From Parerythrobacter_A sp963761775 (GTDB taxonomy: Bacteria > Pseudomonadota > Alphaproteobacteria > Sphingomonadales > Sphingomonadaceae), in NCBI GenBank assembly GCA_963761775.1, contig CAVXIF010000011.1, positions 1-64,000 on the forward strand: DNA of 64,000 bases, written 5' to 3'. Both the position numbers and the translations under genes were made by a program. Numbering within the stretch: position 1 is the first letter of the stretch; each line of letters starts with the position of its first letter. This document shows, in pieces, positions 39,549-48,914 of the stretch. Under the pieces are notes generated by a model that was not told the DNA's origin, made no database searches, and was given only the letters and a program-made list of their open reading frames with translations.

Positions 39549-40109
39549 ATGACAGACAGCAGCAACGCCCACGGCCTGACCCCGTGGCACGGCACCACCA
39601 TCATCGGCGTTTCCAAGAGCGGCAAGATCGTGATCGCGGGTGATGGGCAGGTTTCGATGGGCAACACCGTGATGAAGCCCAACGCCCGCAAGGTGCGCCG
39701 CATCGGGAAGGATGGCAGCGTGGTCGCCGGGTTCGCCGGCGCGACCGCCGATGCCTTTACCCTGTTCGAACGGCTGGAGAAAAAGCTGGAGCAGTATTCC
39801 GGCCAGCTGATGCGCGCCGCGGTGGAACTGGCGAAGGACTGGCGCACCGACAAATATCTGCGCAATCTGGAAGCGCTGATGATCGTGGCGGACAAGGACA
39901 CGCTGCTGGTGCTGACCGGCAATGGCGATGTGCTGGAACCGGCAGGCGGCATCGCCGCCATCGGCAGCGGCGGCAATTACGCGCTGGCCGCCGCCCGCGC
40001 CCTGACCGATTACGAGGACGACGCCGAAAAGATCGCGCGCAAGGCGATGGCAGTCGCGGCGGATGTGTGCGTGTTCACCAACGACCAGGTGACGGTGGAG
40101 ACGGTGTGA
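39549..40109 (+). CDS. hslV: ATP-dependent protease subunit HslV
   Basis: This is the proteolytic half of the HslVU (ClpQY) chaperone-protease. The intact 186-aa product has the catalytic threonine in WHGTTIIGVSKSGKIVIAGD; the mature protein begins at that Thr after removal of a propeptide of about 15 residues. Later conserved parts are VVAGFAGATADAFTLFERLE and LTGNGDVLEP, GIAAIGSGGNYALAAARAL. No ribosome-binding site is visible and the promoter lies right against the ATG, so a leaderless message is likely. The hslU gene follows after 244 bp. Confidence 0.96.
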   Translation: MTDSSNAHGLTPWHGTTIIGVSKSGKIVIAGDGQVSMGNTVMKPNARKVRRIGKDGSVVAGFAGATADAFTLFERLEKKLEQYSGQLMRAAVELAKDWRTDKYLRNLEALMIVADKDTLLVLTGNGDVLEPAGGIAAIGSGGNYALAAARALTDYEDDAEKIARKAMAVAADVCVFTNDQVTVETV

Positions 40110-40205
40110 CGAGCTGCGTAGCTTGCACGTCACTCTAACCTCGTACGCGCTGAGCGCGCCACCCACACTCCGTTCGCCCTGCTTGTTACCCCCACTCCGC
40201 TCGCC

Positions 40206-40302
40206 CTGAGCTTGTCGAAGGGTCGCATTTCTACCGAACAACCAGAGTAATAGAAGTACAATGGTTCTGCCTCGGCAGTGCTTGCGCAACCGACAAGCTC
40301 AG
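40206..40302. repeat. Inverted repeat pair, CTGAGCTTGTCG type
   Basis: CTGAGCTTGTCG (40206-40217) and its reverse complement CGACAAGCTCAG (40291-40302) face each other across 73 bp between hslV and hslU. The wider sequences (CCCTGAGCTTGTCGAAGGG) look like an intergenic repeat common in sphingomonad genomes, from memory. Function is unknown. Confidence 0.6.
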
Positions 40303-40353
40303 CACGAACGGTGAATTCCAAAGACTCCGCACGAACAGAAAATACCGCATAAC

Positions 40354-41682
40354 ATGGACACAAACATGAACGACACCCTCACCGCACAGGCCCTCACCCC
40401 CAAGGCCATCGTTGCCGCGCTGGACGAGCATATCATCGGGCAGGCCGACGCCAAGCGCGCCGTCGCAGTGGCGCTGCGCAATCGCTGGCGGCGGATGCAG
40501 CTGGGGGCGGAATTGCGCGACGAGGTGACGCCTAAGAATATCCTGATGATCGGCCCCACCGGCTGCGGCAAGACCGAGATCAGCCGCCGGCTGGCGAAGC
40601 TGGTCGATGCGCCGTTCGTCAAGGTGGAGGCGACCAAGTTCACCGAAGTCGGCTATGTCGGCCGCGATGTCGAACAGATCGCCCGCGACCTGGTCGAGGA
40701 CGCGATCCGGCTGGAAAAGGAACGCCGCGCCGAAGCCGTGCGCGACGCCGCCAGCACCGCCGCGATGGACCGCCTGCTCAACGCGCTGGTCGGCGAGAAT
40801 GCCTCGGAGGCCACCCGCGAGAGCTTCCGCGAGCGCATCGTGCAGGACGCGATGAACGATACCGAAGTCGAGATCGAGGTCACCGACGCGCCCTCCATGC
40901 CGATGGATATTCCCGGCATGGGCGGCGGCATGGGCATGATCGATTTGGGCGACATGATGGGCAAGGCGTTCGGCAAGTCGAACACCACGCGCCGCAAGCT
41001 GAAAGTGCCCGATGCGTGGGACAAGCTGGTGGAGGAAGAGTCCGAAAAACGCATGGACGCCGACGACGTGGCCCGCATCGCACTCGCCAATGCGGAGACC
41101 AACGGCATCGTCTTCCTGGACGAGATCGACAAGATCGCGGTCAGCGACGTGCGCGGCGGCTCGGTCAGCCGCGAGGGCGTGCAGCGCGACCTGCTGCCGC
41201 TGATCGAAGGCACCACGGTCAGCACCAAATACGGCCCGATGAAGACGGACCACATCCTGTTTATCGCCAGCGGCGCGTTCCACGTTGCCAAGCCCAGCGA
41301 CATGCTGCCCGAATTGCAGGGCCGCCTGCCCATCCGCGTGGAACTGCGCGCGCTGACGGAGGAGGACTTCGTTCGCATCCTGTCCGAAACGCGCGCCAAT
41401 CTGGTGGCGCAATACACCGCGCTGCTGGGGACCGAAGATGTGACGCTGGAACTGGGCAAGGAAGGCATTGCCGAAGTCGCCAAGATCGCCGCACAGGTGA
41501 ACGAAAGCGTCGAGAACATCGGCGCAAGGCGTTTGCAGACGGTGATGGAAAAGCTGCTGGAAGACCTAAGCTTCGAAGCCGAAGCGCACGCGGGCGAGAC
41601 GGTGACGGTGGACGCGGCATACGTGCGCGAACGGCTGGGCGAGCTGGCGCAGGATACGGATTTGTCGAAATATATTCTGTGA
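40354..41682 (+). CDS. hslU: ATP-dependent protease ATPase subunit HslU
   Basis: This AAA+ unfoldase feeds substrates to HslV. The intact 442-aa product has LDEHIIGQADAKRAVAVALR, Walker A MIGPTGCGKTEISRRLA, KVEATKFTEVGYVGRDVEQI, the I-domain (about 100-240, with the Gly/Met-rich GMGGGMGMIDLGDMMG), Walker B GIVFLDEIDKIA, and the C-terminal tail LGELAQDTDLSKYIL, which inserts into HslV. Start ATG 40354 or 40366 are both possible. With hslV it forms a heat-induced operon, although an inverted repeat lies between the genes. Confidence 0.97.
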   Translation: MDTNMNDTLTAQALTPKAIVAALDEHIIGQADAKRAVAVALRNRWRRMQLGAELRDEVTPKNILMIGPTGCGKTEISRRLAKLVDAPFVKVEATKFTEVGYVGRDVEQIARDLVEDAIRLEKERRAEAVRDAASTAAMDRLLNALVGENASEATRESFRERIVQDAMNDTEVEIEVTDAPSMPMDIPGMGGGMGMIDLGDMMGKAFGKSNTTRRKLKVPDAWDKLVEEESEKRMDADDVARIALANAETNGIVFLDEIDKIAVSDVRGGSVSREGVQRDLLPLIEGTTVSTKYGPMKTDHILFIASGAFHVAKPSDMLPELQGRLPIRVELRALTEEDFVRILSETRANLVAQYTALLGTEDVTLELGKEGIAEVAKIAAQVNESVENIGARRLQTVMEKLLEDLSFEAEAHAGETVTVDAAYVRERLGELAQDTDLSKYIL

Positions 41683-41803
41683 GGACGAAAAAATTCCGGC
41701 GGCTACTGGGTGCGCGAGCACCTGGAGCTTCACGAAGCCGTAACAACAACTTTAAACTGTAAAACTGCGCGTCTCTGTGTGTTTTCCGAACGGGAGACGC
41801 ATC

Positions 41804-42656
41804 ATGACGTGTTCGAACGACGCTGCAACGGCAAAAACCGTATCGAAAACCGACAAGCGAGTGGGCCCGTCAGGAGCGCATTCGACGCACATATCGCGCC
41901 ATATTTATCTCCGACGTGCATCTGGGCACGCGCGGTTGTGCGGACGAAATGCTCATCGATTTCCTCGACCATTGCGACAGCGAGTATCTCTATCTCGTCG
42001 GGGACATGATCGACGGATGGCGCATGAAGAAGCGGTTTTACTGGCCGGAACGCCACAATGCGATCGTGCGGCGCATCATGAAGCGCGCCAAGCGCGGAAC
42101 GCAGGTCATCTATATCCCCGGCAACCATGACGAGATGTTCCGCCAGTTCTCCGGACTGGATTTCGGCGGGGTCATGGTCCGCCGTTCGGCTCGCCATGAA
42201 ACCGCCGACGGGCGCAGGTTACTGGTCCTGCACGGGGACGAGTTCGACGCCGTGGTCATGGGCCACCGCTGGCTCGCCTTCCTGGGCGATGCCGCATACA
42301 ATTTCCTGCTATCGCTCAACGTCGTCATAAACGGTGTCCGCCGACGGCTGAACCTGCCGTTCTGGTCCCTGTCCAAACATGCCAAGCACAAGGTGAAAGA
42401 CGCCGTCGCCTTCATCGGCAGGTTCGAGGAAACCGTCGCCACGGCGGCGCGCAAGCACGGCGTCGATGGTGTCGTCTGCGGCCACATCCATACCGCCGAG
42501 GAACGCAATTTCGACGGCATCGCCTATTACAACGATGGCGACTGGGTCGAAAGCTGCACCGCGCTGGTCGAGCACGATGATGGCGCGATGGAAATCCTGC
42601 ACTGGGGCGACGAGATCGCGGCACGCGCGGTCGTGCCGATCCGGGAGGCGGCATGA
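41804..42656 (+). CDS. UDP-2,3-diacylglucosamine diphosphatase-like phosphoesterase (one frameshift)
   Basis: This metallophosphoesterase of the LpxH/COG2908 group hydrolyses a lipid A precursor or a related substrate. Metal motifs: AIFISDVHLGTRGC (in the second frame), LVGDMIDGWRM, IYIPGNHDEMFRQF, LLVLHGDEFDAV and GVVCGHIHTAEERNFDG. A shift near 41875 separates the N-terminal 25 residues from the rest. Since sphingomonads often lack classical LPS, the true substrate is uncertain. Its stop overlaps the next gene's start (ATGATG). Confidence 0.8.
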
Positions 42657-43699
42657 TGCGCGTCGCCATCGTTTCCGACGCATGGGAGCCGCAGATCAAC
42701 GGCGTGGTGCGCACCTTGCAAGCCACCCGGCGCGAGCTGAAAGCGCGCGGTTATGCCGTCGAGATCATCGGTCCGGACCGGTTCCCCAACATGCCATGCC
42801 CGACCTATCCCGAAATCCGCCTCGCGATGGCGGGCACGGCCAGGGTGGCGCGCGAGATCGAGGGCTTTGGCGCGGAGGCGCTGCATATCGCCACCGAAGG
42901 ACCGCTGGGCTGGGCGGCGCGGCGCTGGGCGAAGCGGCGCGGCCTGCCGTTTACAACCGCTTTCCACACCCATTTTCCCGAATATGTCCGCCGCCGCACC
43001 GGCCTCGGCCCGGCCTTTACCTGGAAGCTGATGCGGCGCTTCCATGCGCCCGCCAGCCGCGTGCTGTGCGCCACCGACAGTCTGGCGGAGGAGCTGGCGC
43101 GGCAGGGTATCGGCCACACGCATCGTTGGAGCCGTGGAGTGGATCTTGCCGCCTTCTCGCCTGCCGGTCCGCTGGACGACGAGATGACCGCGCGTGCCGG
43201 CCCGCGCCGCAAGCTGCTCTATGTCGGGCGCGTGGCGGTGGAAAAGAACCTTGAGGCGTTCCTGTCGCTGAATACGGCGGCGGAGAAGTTCGTGGTCGGC
43301 GACGGCCCCCAGCGTGCCGAACTCGCCCGCCGCTACCCTACCGCACATTTCATGGGATCGCGCACCGGCGCGGCGCTGGCCGCCGCCTATCGCACCGCCG
43401 ACGTGTTCGTGTTCCCCAGCCTGACCGACACGTTCGGTCTGGTGATGATCGAGGCGCTGGCGTCGGGCACCCCCGTCGCCGCCTACGACGTGATGGGCCC
43501 GCGTGACGTGCTGGACAAGACGGTCGGCGCAACCGGCCCCAATCTCGTCACAAACGTGGCACGCGCCGCCACGCTGGACGCAAAATTATGCGCCCCGTTC
43601 GCCCAGCGCTACACTTGGGCAGCGGCAACGGACCAGTTCGAGGCAGGCTTGGAGCCGTTTACGAGAGTGCAAGGTGGTGGACGGGTTGTGGTGGGTTAG
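42653..43699 (+). CDS. GT4-family glycosyltransferase
   Basis: This retaining glycosyltransferase has the GT-B fold, probably acting on a membrane lipid or cell-surface glycan. The intact 348-aa product begins MRVAIVSDAWEPQINGVVRT, typical of the DgdA/mannosyltransferase-like GT4 members. It then has TAFHTHFPEYVRRRTG, KLLYVGRVAVEKNLEAFL, VVGDGPQRAEL and the donor-binding VFVFPSLTDTFGLVMIEALA with ASGTPVAAYDV. It overlaps the phosphoesterase gene by 4 bp and is surely cotranscribed with it. Sugar and acceptor are unknown; glycolipid synthesis is a reasonable guess given the neighbour. Confidence 0.9.
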   Translation: MMRVAIVSDAWEPQINGVVRTLQATRRELKARGYAVEIIGPDRFPNMPCPTYPEIRLAMAGTARVAREIEGFGAEALHIATEGPLGWAARRWAKRRGLPFTTAFHTHFPEYVRRRTGLGPAFTWKLMRRFHAPASRVLCATDSLAEELARQGIGHTHRWSRGVDLAAFSPAGPLDDEMTARAGPRRKLLYVGRVAVEKNLEAFLSLNTAAEKFVVGDGPQRAELARRYPTAHFMGSRTGAALAAAYRTADVFVFPSLTDTFGLVMIEALASGTPVAAYDVMGPRDVLDKTVGATGPNLVTNVARAATLDAKLCAPFAQRYTWAAATDQFEAGLEPFTRVQGGGRVVVG

Positions 43700-43765
43700 A
43701 TGTGCACGGGACACGGTGGCGGGATAAGCTATGCCGCATACGGGCTTGCCTTAGCTATTTAATGG

Positions 43766-44056
43766 GTGCACATAAAAGCCGTGGATATCGAGTTCGATCC
43801 TGCGAAGAATGATACGAACGAGGCAAAGCACGGCATCGGGCTAGACGCGGCGACCGGCTTTGATTGGGAAACCGCGTTCGAGCGTGTGGATGACCGTTTC
43901 GATTATGGCGAAGTGCGTTTCGTAGCCATCGGTTTAATCGATCAACGGGTGCACGTCATGGTCTTCACCGATGGGTCTGACGACCATTCCGTGCGCGTCA
44001 TCAGTTTACGCGCTGCAGAGAGACACGAGGCGAGGCTGTATTATGACCAAGTTTGA
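43766..44056 (+). CDS. brnT: BrnT family toxin
   Basis: This RelE-like ribonuclease toxin belongs to a type II module. The product of about 91-96 aa has VDIEFDPAKNDTNEAKHGIG, LIDQRVHVMVFTDGSDDHSV and RVISLRAAERHEARLYYD, the usual BrnT pattern. The GTG at 43781 (VDIEFDPAKN) is an alternative start. It overlaps brnA by 14 bp; in BrnTA modules the toxin gene comes first, as here. The frame is intact. It lies outside the tRNA-Ser island. Confidence 0.9.
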   Translation: MHIKAVDIEFDPAKNDTNEAKHGIGLDAATGFDWETAFERVDDRFDYGEVRFVAIGLIDQRVHVMVFTDGSDDHSVRVISLRAAERHEARLYYDQV

Positions 44057-44273
44057 CCCCGCGGCTCACGACGACAATCCGCCAATAGATGCGGACTTTT
44101 TCGCTGGAATGAAGCCGTCCAAACGCGGCCGGCCTAAACTCGCCAACCCGAAAGTGGAAGTAAAAATCCGGCTGGATGCCGAGACCGTCGCACACCTGCG
44201 CAACAGCGGCCCCGGCTGGCAAACGCGTGTAAACGCCGAGCTGGTCCGCCTTGTGGCCGAGGGTTCTATTTAG
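44043..44273 (+). CDS. brnA: BrnA family antitoxin
   Basis: The 76-aa product has the BrnA order: an acidic toxin-binding N-terminus (DAAHDDNPPIDADF-like) and a ribbon-helix-helix C-terminus, VEVKIRLDAETVAHLRNSGP with GWQTRVNAELVRLV. It should bind BrnT and repress the brnTA promoter. The start overlaps the brnT 3' end. Confidence 0.92.
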   Translation: MTKFDPAAHDDNPPIDADFFAGMKPSKRGRPKLANPKVEVKIRLDAETVAHLRNSGPGWQTRVNAELVRLVAEGSI

Positions 44274-44528
44274 ACCGAGACTTGATACGCCGATTGTTGT
44301 CGCGACCGTTTGCCTGAACTGGTGTAAAACAAGATTAAACGGATCGTTTTGGTGAGATCAGGTGTAGCTAGCCGACTGGCTGGTTACGAAACCACGTGCG
44401 ACTCCGTGTAGGTTGGGCGCTTACCCGAAAGCGGAAGAAACCGCTTCGCTTTGGCACGTCGTAAACGGAAGTAGAAGCGGACATACCAAGGCGTGGCGTT
44501 TGCCAGCTTTAAGCGCTAACTTGCGTTG

Positions 44529-44924
44529 ATGATCAAGTACTTCCCAATTGAAAACAAAGCCCCTTGGACAGACGCAGACCATGCTGACCTGCTTTCATTC
44601 GATTGGCAACGCCAAACCGCAGCATTTGCGACTTCGGGTGATGACCGCATCCTAGAAGTGAGCTTTCTTGGATGGGACGTAATTGTGCGAATGCTGGACG
44701 AGCTTCCTCTGAGCACTGAGAGTGATCCAAAGGACTGGATGGGCCTGGTCCCACACCACTTCGCCTACCGAGTTGAAGGCGATCCTTTTTTCGATGCACA
44801 ATCCGAGATCTGGCGCTTTATCGAAGACTTGCCCAAACATTATCGCTTCCAGACTGGTTTCGGTTGCCTCGATGTCATCTCAAGCGGAGAACCAGAGTTT
44901 GCGCTAGTTAGCCGTCAAGTGTGA
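44529..44924 (+). CDS. Hypothetical protein
   Basis: Intact frame of 131 aa, family not recognised. It reads as a soluble acidic protein rich in Trp and Asp (IKYFPIENKAPWTDADHADL, ILEVSFLGWDVIVRMLDELP, FFDAQSEIWRFIEDLPKHYR). There is no signal peptide or membrane segment. Codon choice is less GC-biased than the surrounding core, suggesting acquired DNA. ATG 44529 fits better than TTG 44526. The 255 bp before it hold nothing I can name. A standalone immunity-like protein is possible but unsupported. Confidence 0.5.
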   Translation: MIKYFPIENKAPWTDADHADLLSFDWQRQTAAFATSGDDRILEVSFLGWDVIVRMLDELPLSTESDPKDWMGLVPHHFAYRVEGDPFFDAQSEIWRFIEDLPKHYRFQTGFGCLDVISSGEPEFALVSRQV

Positions 44925-45093
44925 GCAACTAGGGCCGTTTGTAATTATAGCGGCCTAAGTGTGAAAGCATCTGCTTTTCAACTCGCGCTTCCAAAAACCA
45001 GACTGTCGGCTTCCCACCCACAAGTGGTCAAGCCACTCCTCGAGCGGCTAAAACCTCTTTCCTACACGCGCGCAATTTGCTCCATCCTGCGGG

Positions 45094-45976
45094 ATGAGCA
45101 CATATCAGGAGTTCGGGGAGCACTCAGAGCCATTCCTCCATCGCCATCGACACACACCTGCCAAAGCGGGCGGAGTTCGACAGGACGGGCAGGGCGCTGG
45201 CGCCTATTCCGGAACGTAGCCCTTCGGTGGACGGGCACGGGTTCGATCCGGCGGATTATCGCTGGGTGCCGGTGCGGCGGCGCGGGCGCAAGGACGGGTG
45301 GTCGGAGGTGAAGCAGCGCGCCTTTATCGAGGCGCTGGCGGATTGCGGCTGTGTCGAGGATGCGGCGCGCACCGTGAAGATGAGCGTGCAGAGCGCCTAT
45401 GCGCTGCGCCGCGCGCCGGGTGGCGAGAGCTTTGCCGCCGCGTGGGGAGCGGCGGTGCAGCAGGGCGCGCTGAAGCTGGCCGATGTCGCCATGCAGCGCG
45501 CGCTGCAAGGCACCGAGGAACCGGTGTTCGACCGGAACGGCCTCAGGATCGGCGCGAAGACGAAATATAGCGAGCGCATGGTGATGTTCCTGCTGCGCGC
45601 GCATCTGCCCGACCGCTATGCGCAGGCCCATCGCGCCGTCCGCCCCGACGATGCGCCGCCGCCGCCCGACGTGCTGCCGATGGCCGAGGCGCTGGACCGG
45701 CTGGAACCGGTGCGGCCCGACGCACCGCACGCTCTGCTGTCGCCGGACGAACTGGAGAACGAGTTGCAGATCGCCGATATCATGGATGGCACGCTGCCCG
45801 AACGCTACCAGTCTCCGCCTGTCGGCGAACCGTCCAAAGCGCCTGCCACGCTATCCAGACCGAAGGCGAAGTCGTTTTCGCCGGAAGAAATGCCGTCCAC
45901 CCCTGTCCCGCCGGACAAACCCGCCGAACGCCGCGCACCCGAAAAGTGGACGCTAAAAGGGCGGGCCAAGAAATAA
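45094..45976 (+). CDS. HTH protein resembling phage terminase small subunits (one frameshift)
   Basis: The start MSTYQEFGEHSEPF changes frame near 45140 to IAIDTHLPKRAEFDRTGRAL, then runs clean from about 45150. The core is WSEVKQRAFIEALADCGCVE, DAARTVKMSVQSAYALRRAP and FAAAWGAAVQQGALKLADVA, a helix-turn-helix followed by a helical region. It resembles terminase small subunit-like domains seen in sphingomonad chromosomes. The C-terminal third is proline- and charge-rich (PPPPDVLPMAEALDRLEP) and ends WTLKGRAKK. No large terminase gene is nearby, so a phage function is doubtful. Length is about 293 aa. Confidence 0.6.
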
Positions 45977-46012
45977 GGGGGTTGGGCCTAAACTTCCCTA
46001 AACTTTCAGCGT

Positions 46013-46092
46013 GCCGATCCCCTGCGTAGGCAGGGGCCTCCGTCGGATCGGTGCGACGTTGCGGGAGACCCCTGCCTGCGCAGGGGATCGGC
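46013..46092. repeat. Long inverted repeat with nested hairpins
   Basis: The arms are 46013-46036 and 46069-46092, 24 bp each with one mismatch. Each arm itself contains a hairpin (CCCCTGC and GCAGGGG around a 4-nt loop). The pair could form a cruciform or a bidirectional transcription end between the HTH gene and the convergent ABC transporter gene. It looks like a repetitive intergenic element. Confidence 0.75.
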
Positions 46093-46156
46093 TATTGGTC
46101 GAAGGTGTTTGCGCAAGGCTGGCGGGGCTTAACTTTACCGCCTGTGTCCCGCCCTT

Positions 46157-47972
46157 TCAGGCCACCTGCTCCGCCGCCTGCCGCATCCACATATCGGCAT
46201 ACAGCCCGCGCGCCGCCAGCAGCGCGCCGTGGCGTGCCGCGTTCGGCGATGCGGCCTTCGTCCATCACCAGGATCTCGTCCGCATCGGCGATGGTGGACA
46301 GGCGGTGGGCGATGCTGAGCGTGGTGCGGCCTGCCGAGACGCGGTGGAGCGTTTGCAGGATGGCCTGTTCGGTGCCGCTGTCCAGCGCGCTGGTCGCTTC
46401 GTCCAGCAGCAGGATCGGCGGGTCTTTCACCAGCGTGCGGGCGATGGCGACGCGCTGCTTCTCGCCGCCCGACAGCTTCAGGCCGCGCTCGCCTACCTCG
46501 GTGTCGAAGCCCTTGGGCAGCCGTTCGATGAAGGGCAGGATGGCGGCACCCTCGGCGGCGGCCAGCACCGCCTCGTCGCTCGCAGCATCGCGGCCATAGG
46601 CGATGTTGTAGCCCACGGTGTCGTTGAATAGCACGCTGTCCTGCGGCACGATGCCGATCTGGGCGCGCAGGCTGGCCTGGGTGACATCGGCAATGTCCTG
46701 CCCGTCGATCAGGATGCGGCCCGATGCGGGGTCGTAGAAGCGGAACAGCAGGCGGGCGATGGTGCTCTTGCCCGCGCCGCTGGGGCCGACGATGGCGGTG
46801 GCGCTGCCGGCTGGCACTTCGAAGCTGAGGTCGTGCAGGATCGTGCGGTCGGGGTCGTAGCCGAAGGTGACGTTCTCGAACGCGACGGTCGGCGTGGCGA
46901 CGATAATGGCGGGCGCGCCGGGGCGGTCTTCCACCTCGACGGCGGTGTCCATCAGGCCGAACATCGCGCCCATGTCGATCAGCCCCTGGCGGATGGTGCG
47001 ATAGACCCAGCCCAGCAGGTCCAGCGGGCGGAACAGCTGCATGAGGTAGGTATTGACGAACACCAGATCGCCGACGGTCAGCTCGCCCCGGCTCCAGCCC
47101 CACACGGTGAACGCCATCGCGCCACCCATCAGCGTGTTGGTGATGAGCGACTGGGTCATGTTGAGCCAGGCGAGCGAGTTGTCGGTCTTCACCGCCGCAT
47201 CGGCATAGGCGCGGGCTGCGCTGGCATAGCGGGCTTCCTCGCGTTGCTCCGCGCCGAAATATTTGACCGTCTCGTAATTGAGGAGCGAGTCGACCGCCCG
47301 GTCCAGCGCGCGCCCGTCGAGGTCGTTCATCTCGCGCCGCAGCTGGGTCCGCCATTCGGTGATCCAGCGAGTGACGGCGATGTAGAGAACCACGGTGGTG
47401 GCGGTGGCGGCGACCAGCTCCCACCCGAAATTGATGTAGAAGATTACGCCGACCACGACGAGTTCGATGAGGGTCGGGGCGATGTTGAAAAGGAGGAAAT
47501 AGAGCATGGAATCGATGCTCTTGGTGCCGCGCTCGATGGTCTTGGTGACTTCGCCGGTGCGGCGCGACAGGTGAAAGCGGAGCGACAGGCGGTGGAGGCG
47601 GCCGAACACGTCCTCCGCCAGCTGCCGCGTGGCGTCCTGCCCGACCCGCTCGAATGCGACATTGCGGAGCTGGTCGAACGCGACAGACCCGAACCGGCCC
47701 AGCGCATAGGCCGCGACCAGCGCCATCGCGACCAGCGCCAGTTCGCCCAACGGCCCGCCCCCCTCTGGCACCTCCATCGTGTCGACCGCGTATTTGTAGG
47801 CGAAAGGCAGCGTCAAGGTGGTTGCCTTGGCCAGCAGCACGAAGCCGATGGCGATGACGATGCGCCGCTTCAGCGCCGGATTGTCGCGCGGCCAGAGATA
47901 GGGGAGGAAACGTTTGAGGACATGCCAGCCGTCATGGTCGGCAGGTGTCGGGGTGGCGGCGTCGGGTGGCAT
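46157..47972 (-). CDS. Atm1-like ABC exporter, half transporter (frameshift near its end)
   Basis: The permease-ATPase half-transporter is of the ABCB7/HMT1/Atm1 group, which exports glutathione-linked compounds or metals. The TM domain includes VLLAKATTLTLPFAYKYAVD, RTGEVTKTIERGTKSIDSML and NYETVKYFGAEQREEARYA. The ATPase has Walker A VGPSGAGKSTIARLL, LKLSGGEKQRVAIARTL, Walker B PILLLDEATSALDSG and the H-loop IAHRLSTIADAD. After a shift near 46235 the expected end LYADMWMRQAAEQVA stops at 46157. In frame it would run on to 46092 with an unusual tail. Length is about 604 aa. Confidence 0.88.
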
Positions 47973-48025
47973 CGGCGGCTATGTGGTGGTGGGGCGGGGC
48001 AAGGACAATGGGCGCGGGGGCGCGG
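47968..48025. repeat. Imperfect direct repeat, left copy, flanking the Imm11 cassette
   Basis: This stretch (TGGCATCGGCGGCTATGTGG onward) is about 80% like 49089-49145 in the same orientation. It spans the start codon of the ABC exporter gene and its 5' side. Read on the plus strand both copies give similar peptides (GIGGYVVVGRGKDNGRG here). Confidence 0.55.
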
Positions 48026-48203
48026 AAGCGGTTGGCGTGGTGGCGCAATTCGTTGTCCTACTCGCGCAGTTCGCGGCATAGGGGCGCAAGCAACGGGGCA
48101 GTTGGTGTAGCGGGTGGCGGGGTCGATTGATTTGCAGAGAAGAAGTGCGATGCGCCTGCCGCATGGCGGAGCTGTTAGTGTGTGAGGTGTTGGAGGATGG
48201 GTA

Positions 48204-48914
48204 ATGGCTTGGCGGTTGCAGCACGAAATTGACGACGAACGCGGCAAGAGGATTTCCTATCCCAGTGAATGGGTCGGAGACAGCGGCGAACGGATGAAGG
48301 CAGCCACGCAATCGGTTGCGAATAAACTGACCGCCCGATATTTCACGCCAGATCCTGGGCCGCGACCTTGGCCTGAATCCATCTACGATCCGATAAATGG
48401 TACTGCAATTTACGACCCGGTCCACGGCGCTGGGCCTTCGTCCGGTTTCAGACAGCCACTGCCGGACCGCCCGTATCAACGACGATTTACCGAGAAAGTT
48501 ACCTACTTACCTGAGATACTGGGGGTGTCGGTTATAACCAGCCGCATCCGTGATGTGATCGAGAAGCTAGAGCCTGGTGTTCACCAATATTTACCGTTCG
48601 AATTCTATTATAAAGATGGTGAAAAAATCCCCGGAGAACGTTGGTACCTCAATATCTGCAACCGGCTGGATACGATTGCGGCAGCATAGCGACATTATCG
48701 TAGATCGGAAGTTTGGCTATTATCTACCGGCAACGGCCCATACGCAACCGATATCAAGCTTTGGAAGCATGAGGTGGCAGGTCACGCTATCTGGTCCGAA
48801 TGGAAATACAATAACGATATTTATGTCTCGGATGCTTTGGCCGATGCCATCCGAGGGATGGAGGTTCACGGATGGGTCTTCCGCCAATACCGGCCGGAAG
48901 TGGAGGCGGCGTGA
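48204..48914 (+). CDS. Imm11 (DUF1629) family immunity protein (two compensating frameshifts)
   Basis: Imm11 proteins neutralise toxins of polymorphic systems. Visible parts: MAWRLQHEIDDERGKRIS, the family centre KLEPGVHQYLPFEFYYKDGE with RWYLNICNRLDTIAA, then HSDIIVDRKFGYYLP one frame over. Back in the first frame, IKLWKHEVAGHAIWSEWKY and YVSDALADAIRGMEVHGWVF lead to the end RQYRPEVEAA. Shifts lie near 48680 and 48730. Read through, it is about 236 aa. Base composition is lower in GC than its neighbours. It shares TGATG with the next gene start. Confidence 0.75.

Noticed and set aside
45094..45976. Prophage remnant on the strength of a terminase-like protein
   Set aside because: No capsid, tail, large terminase or lysis gene lies nearby, and such HTH genes seem to be common in sphingomonad chromosomes.
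46833..48110. Plus-strand open frame of 425 aa
   Set aside because: It is antisense to the ABC exporter; composition is repetitive Arg/Asp/Gln typical of shadow frames.
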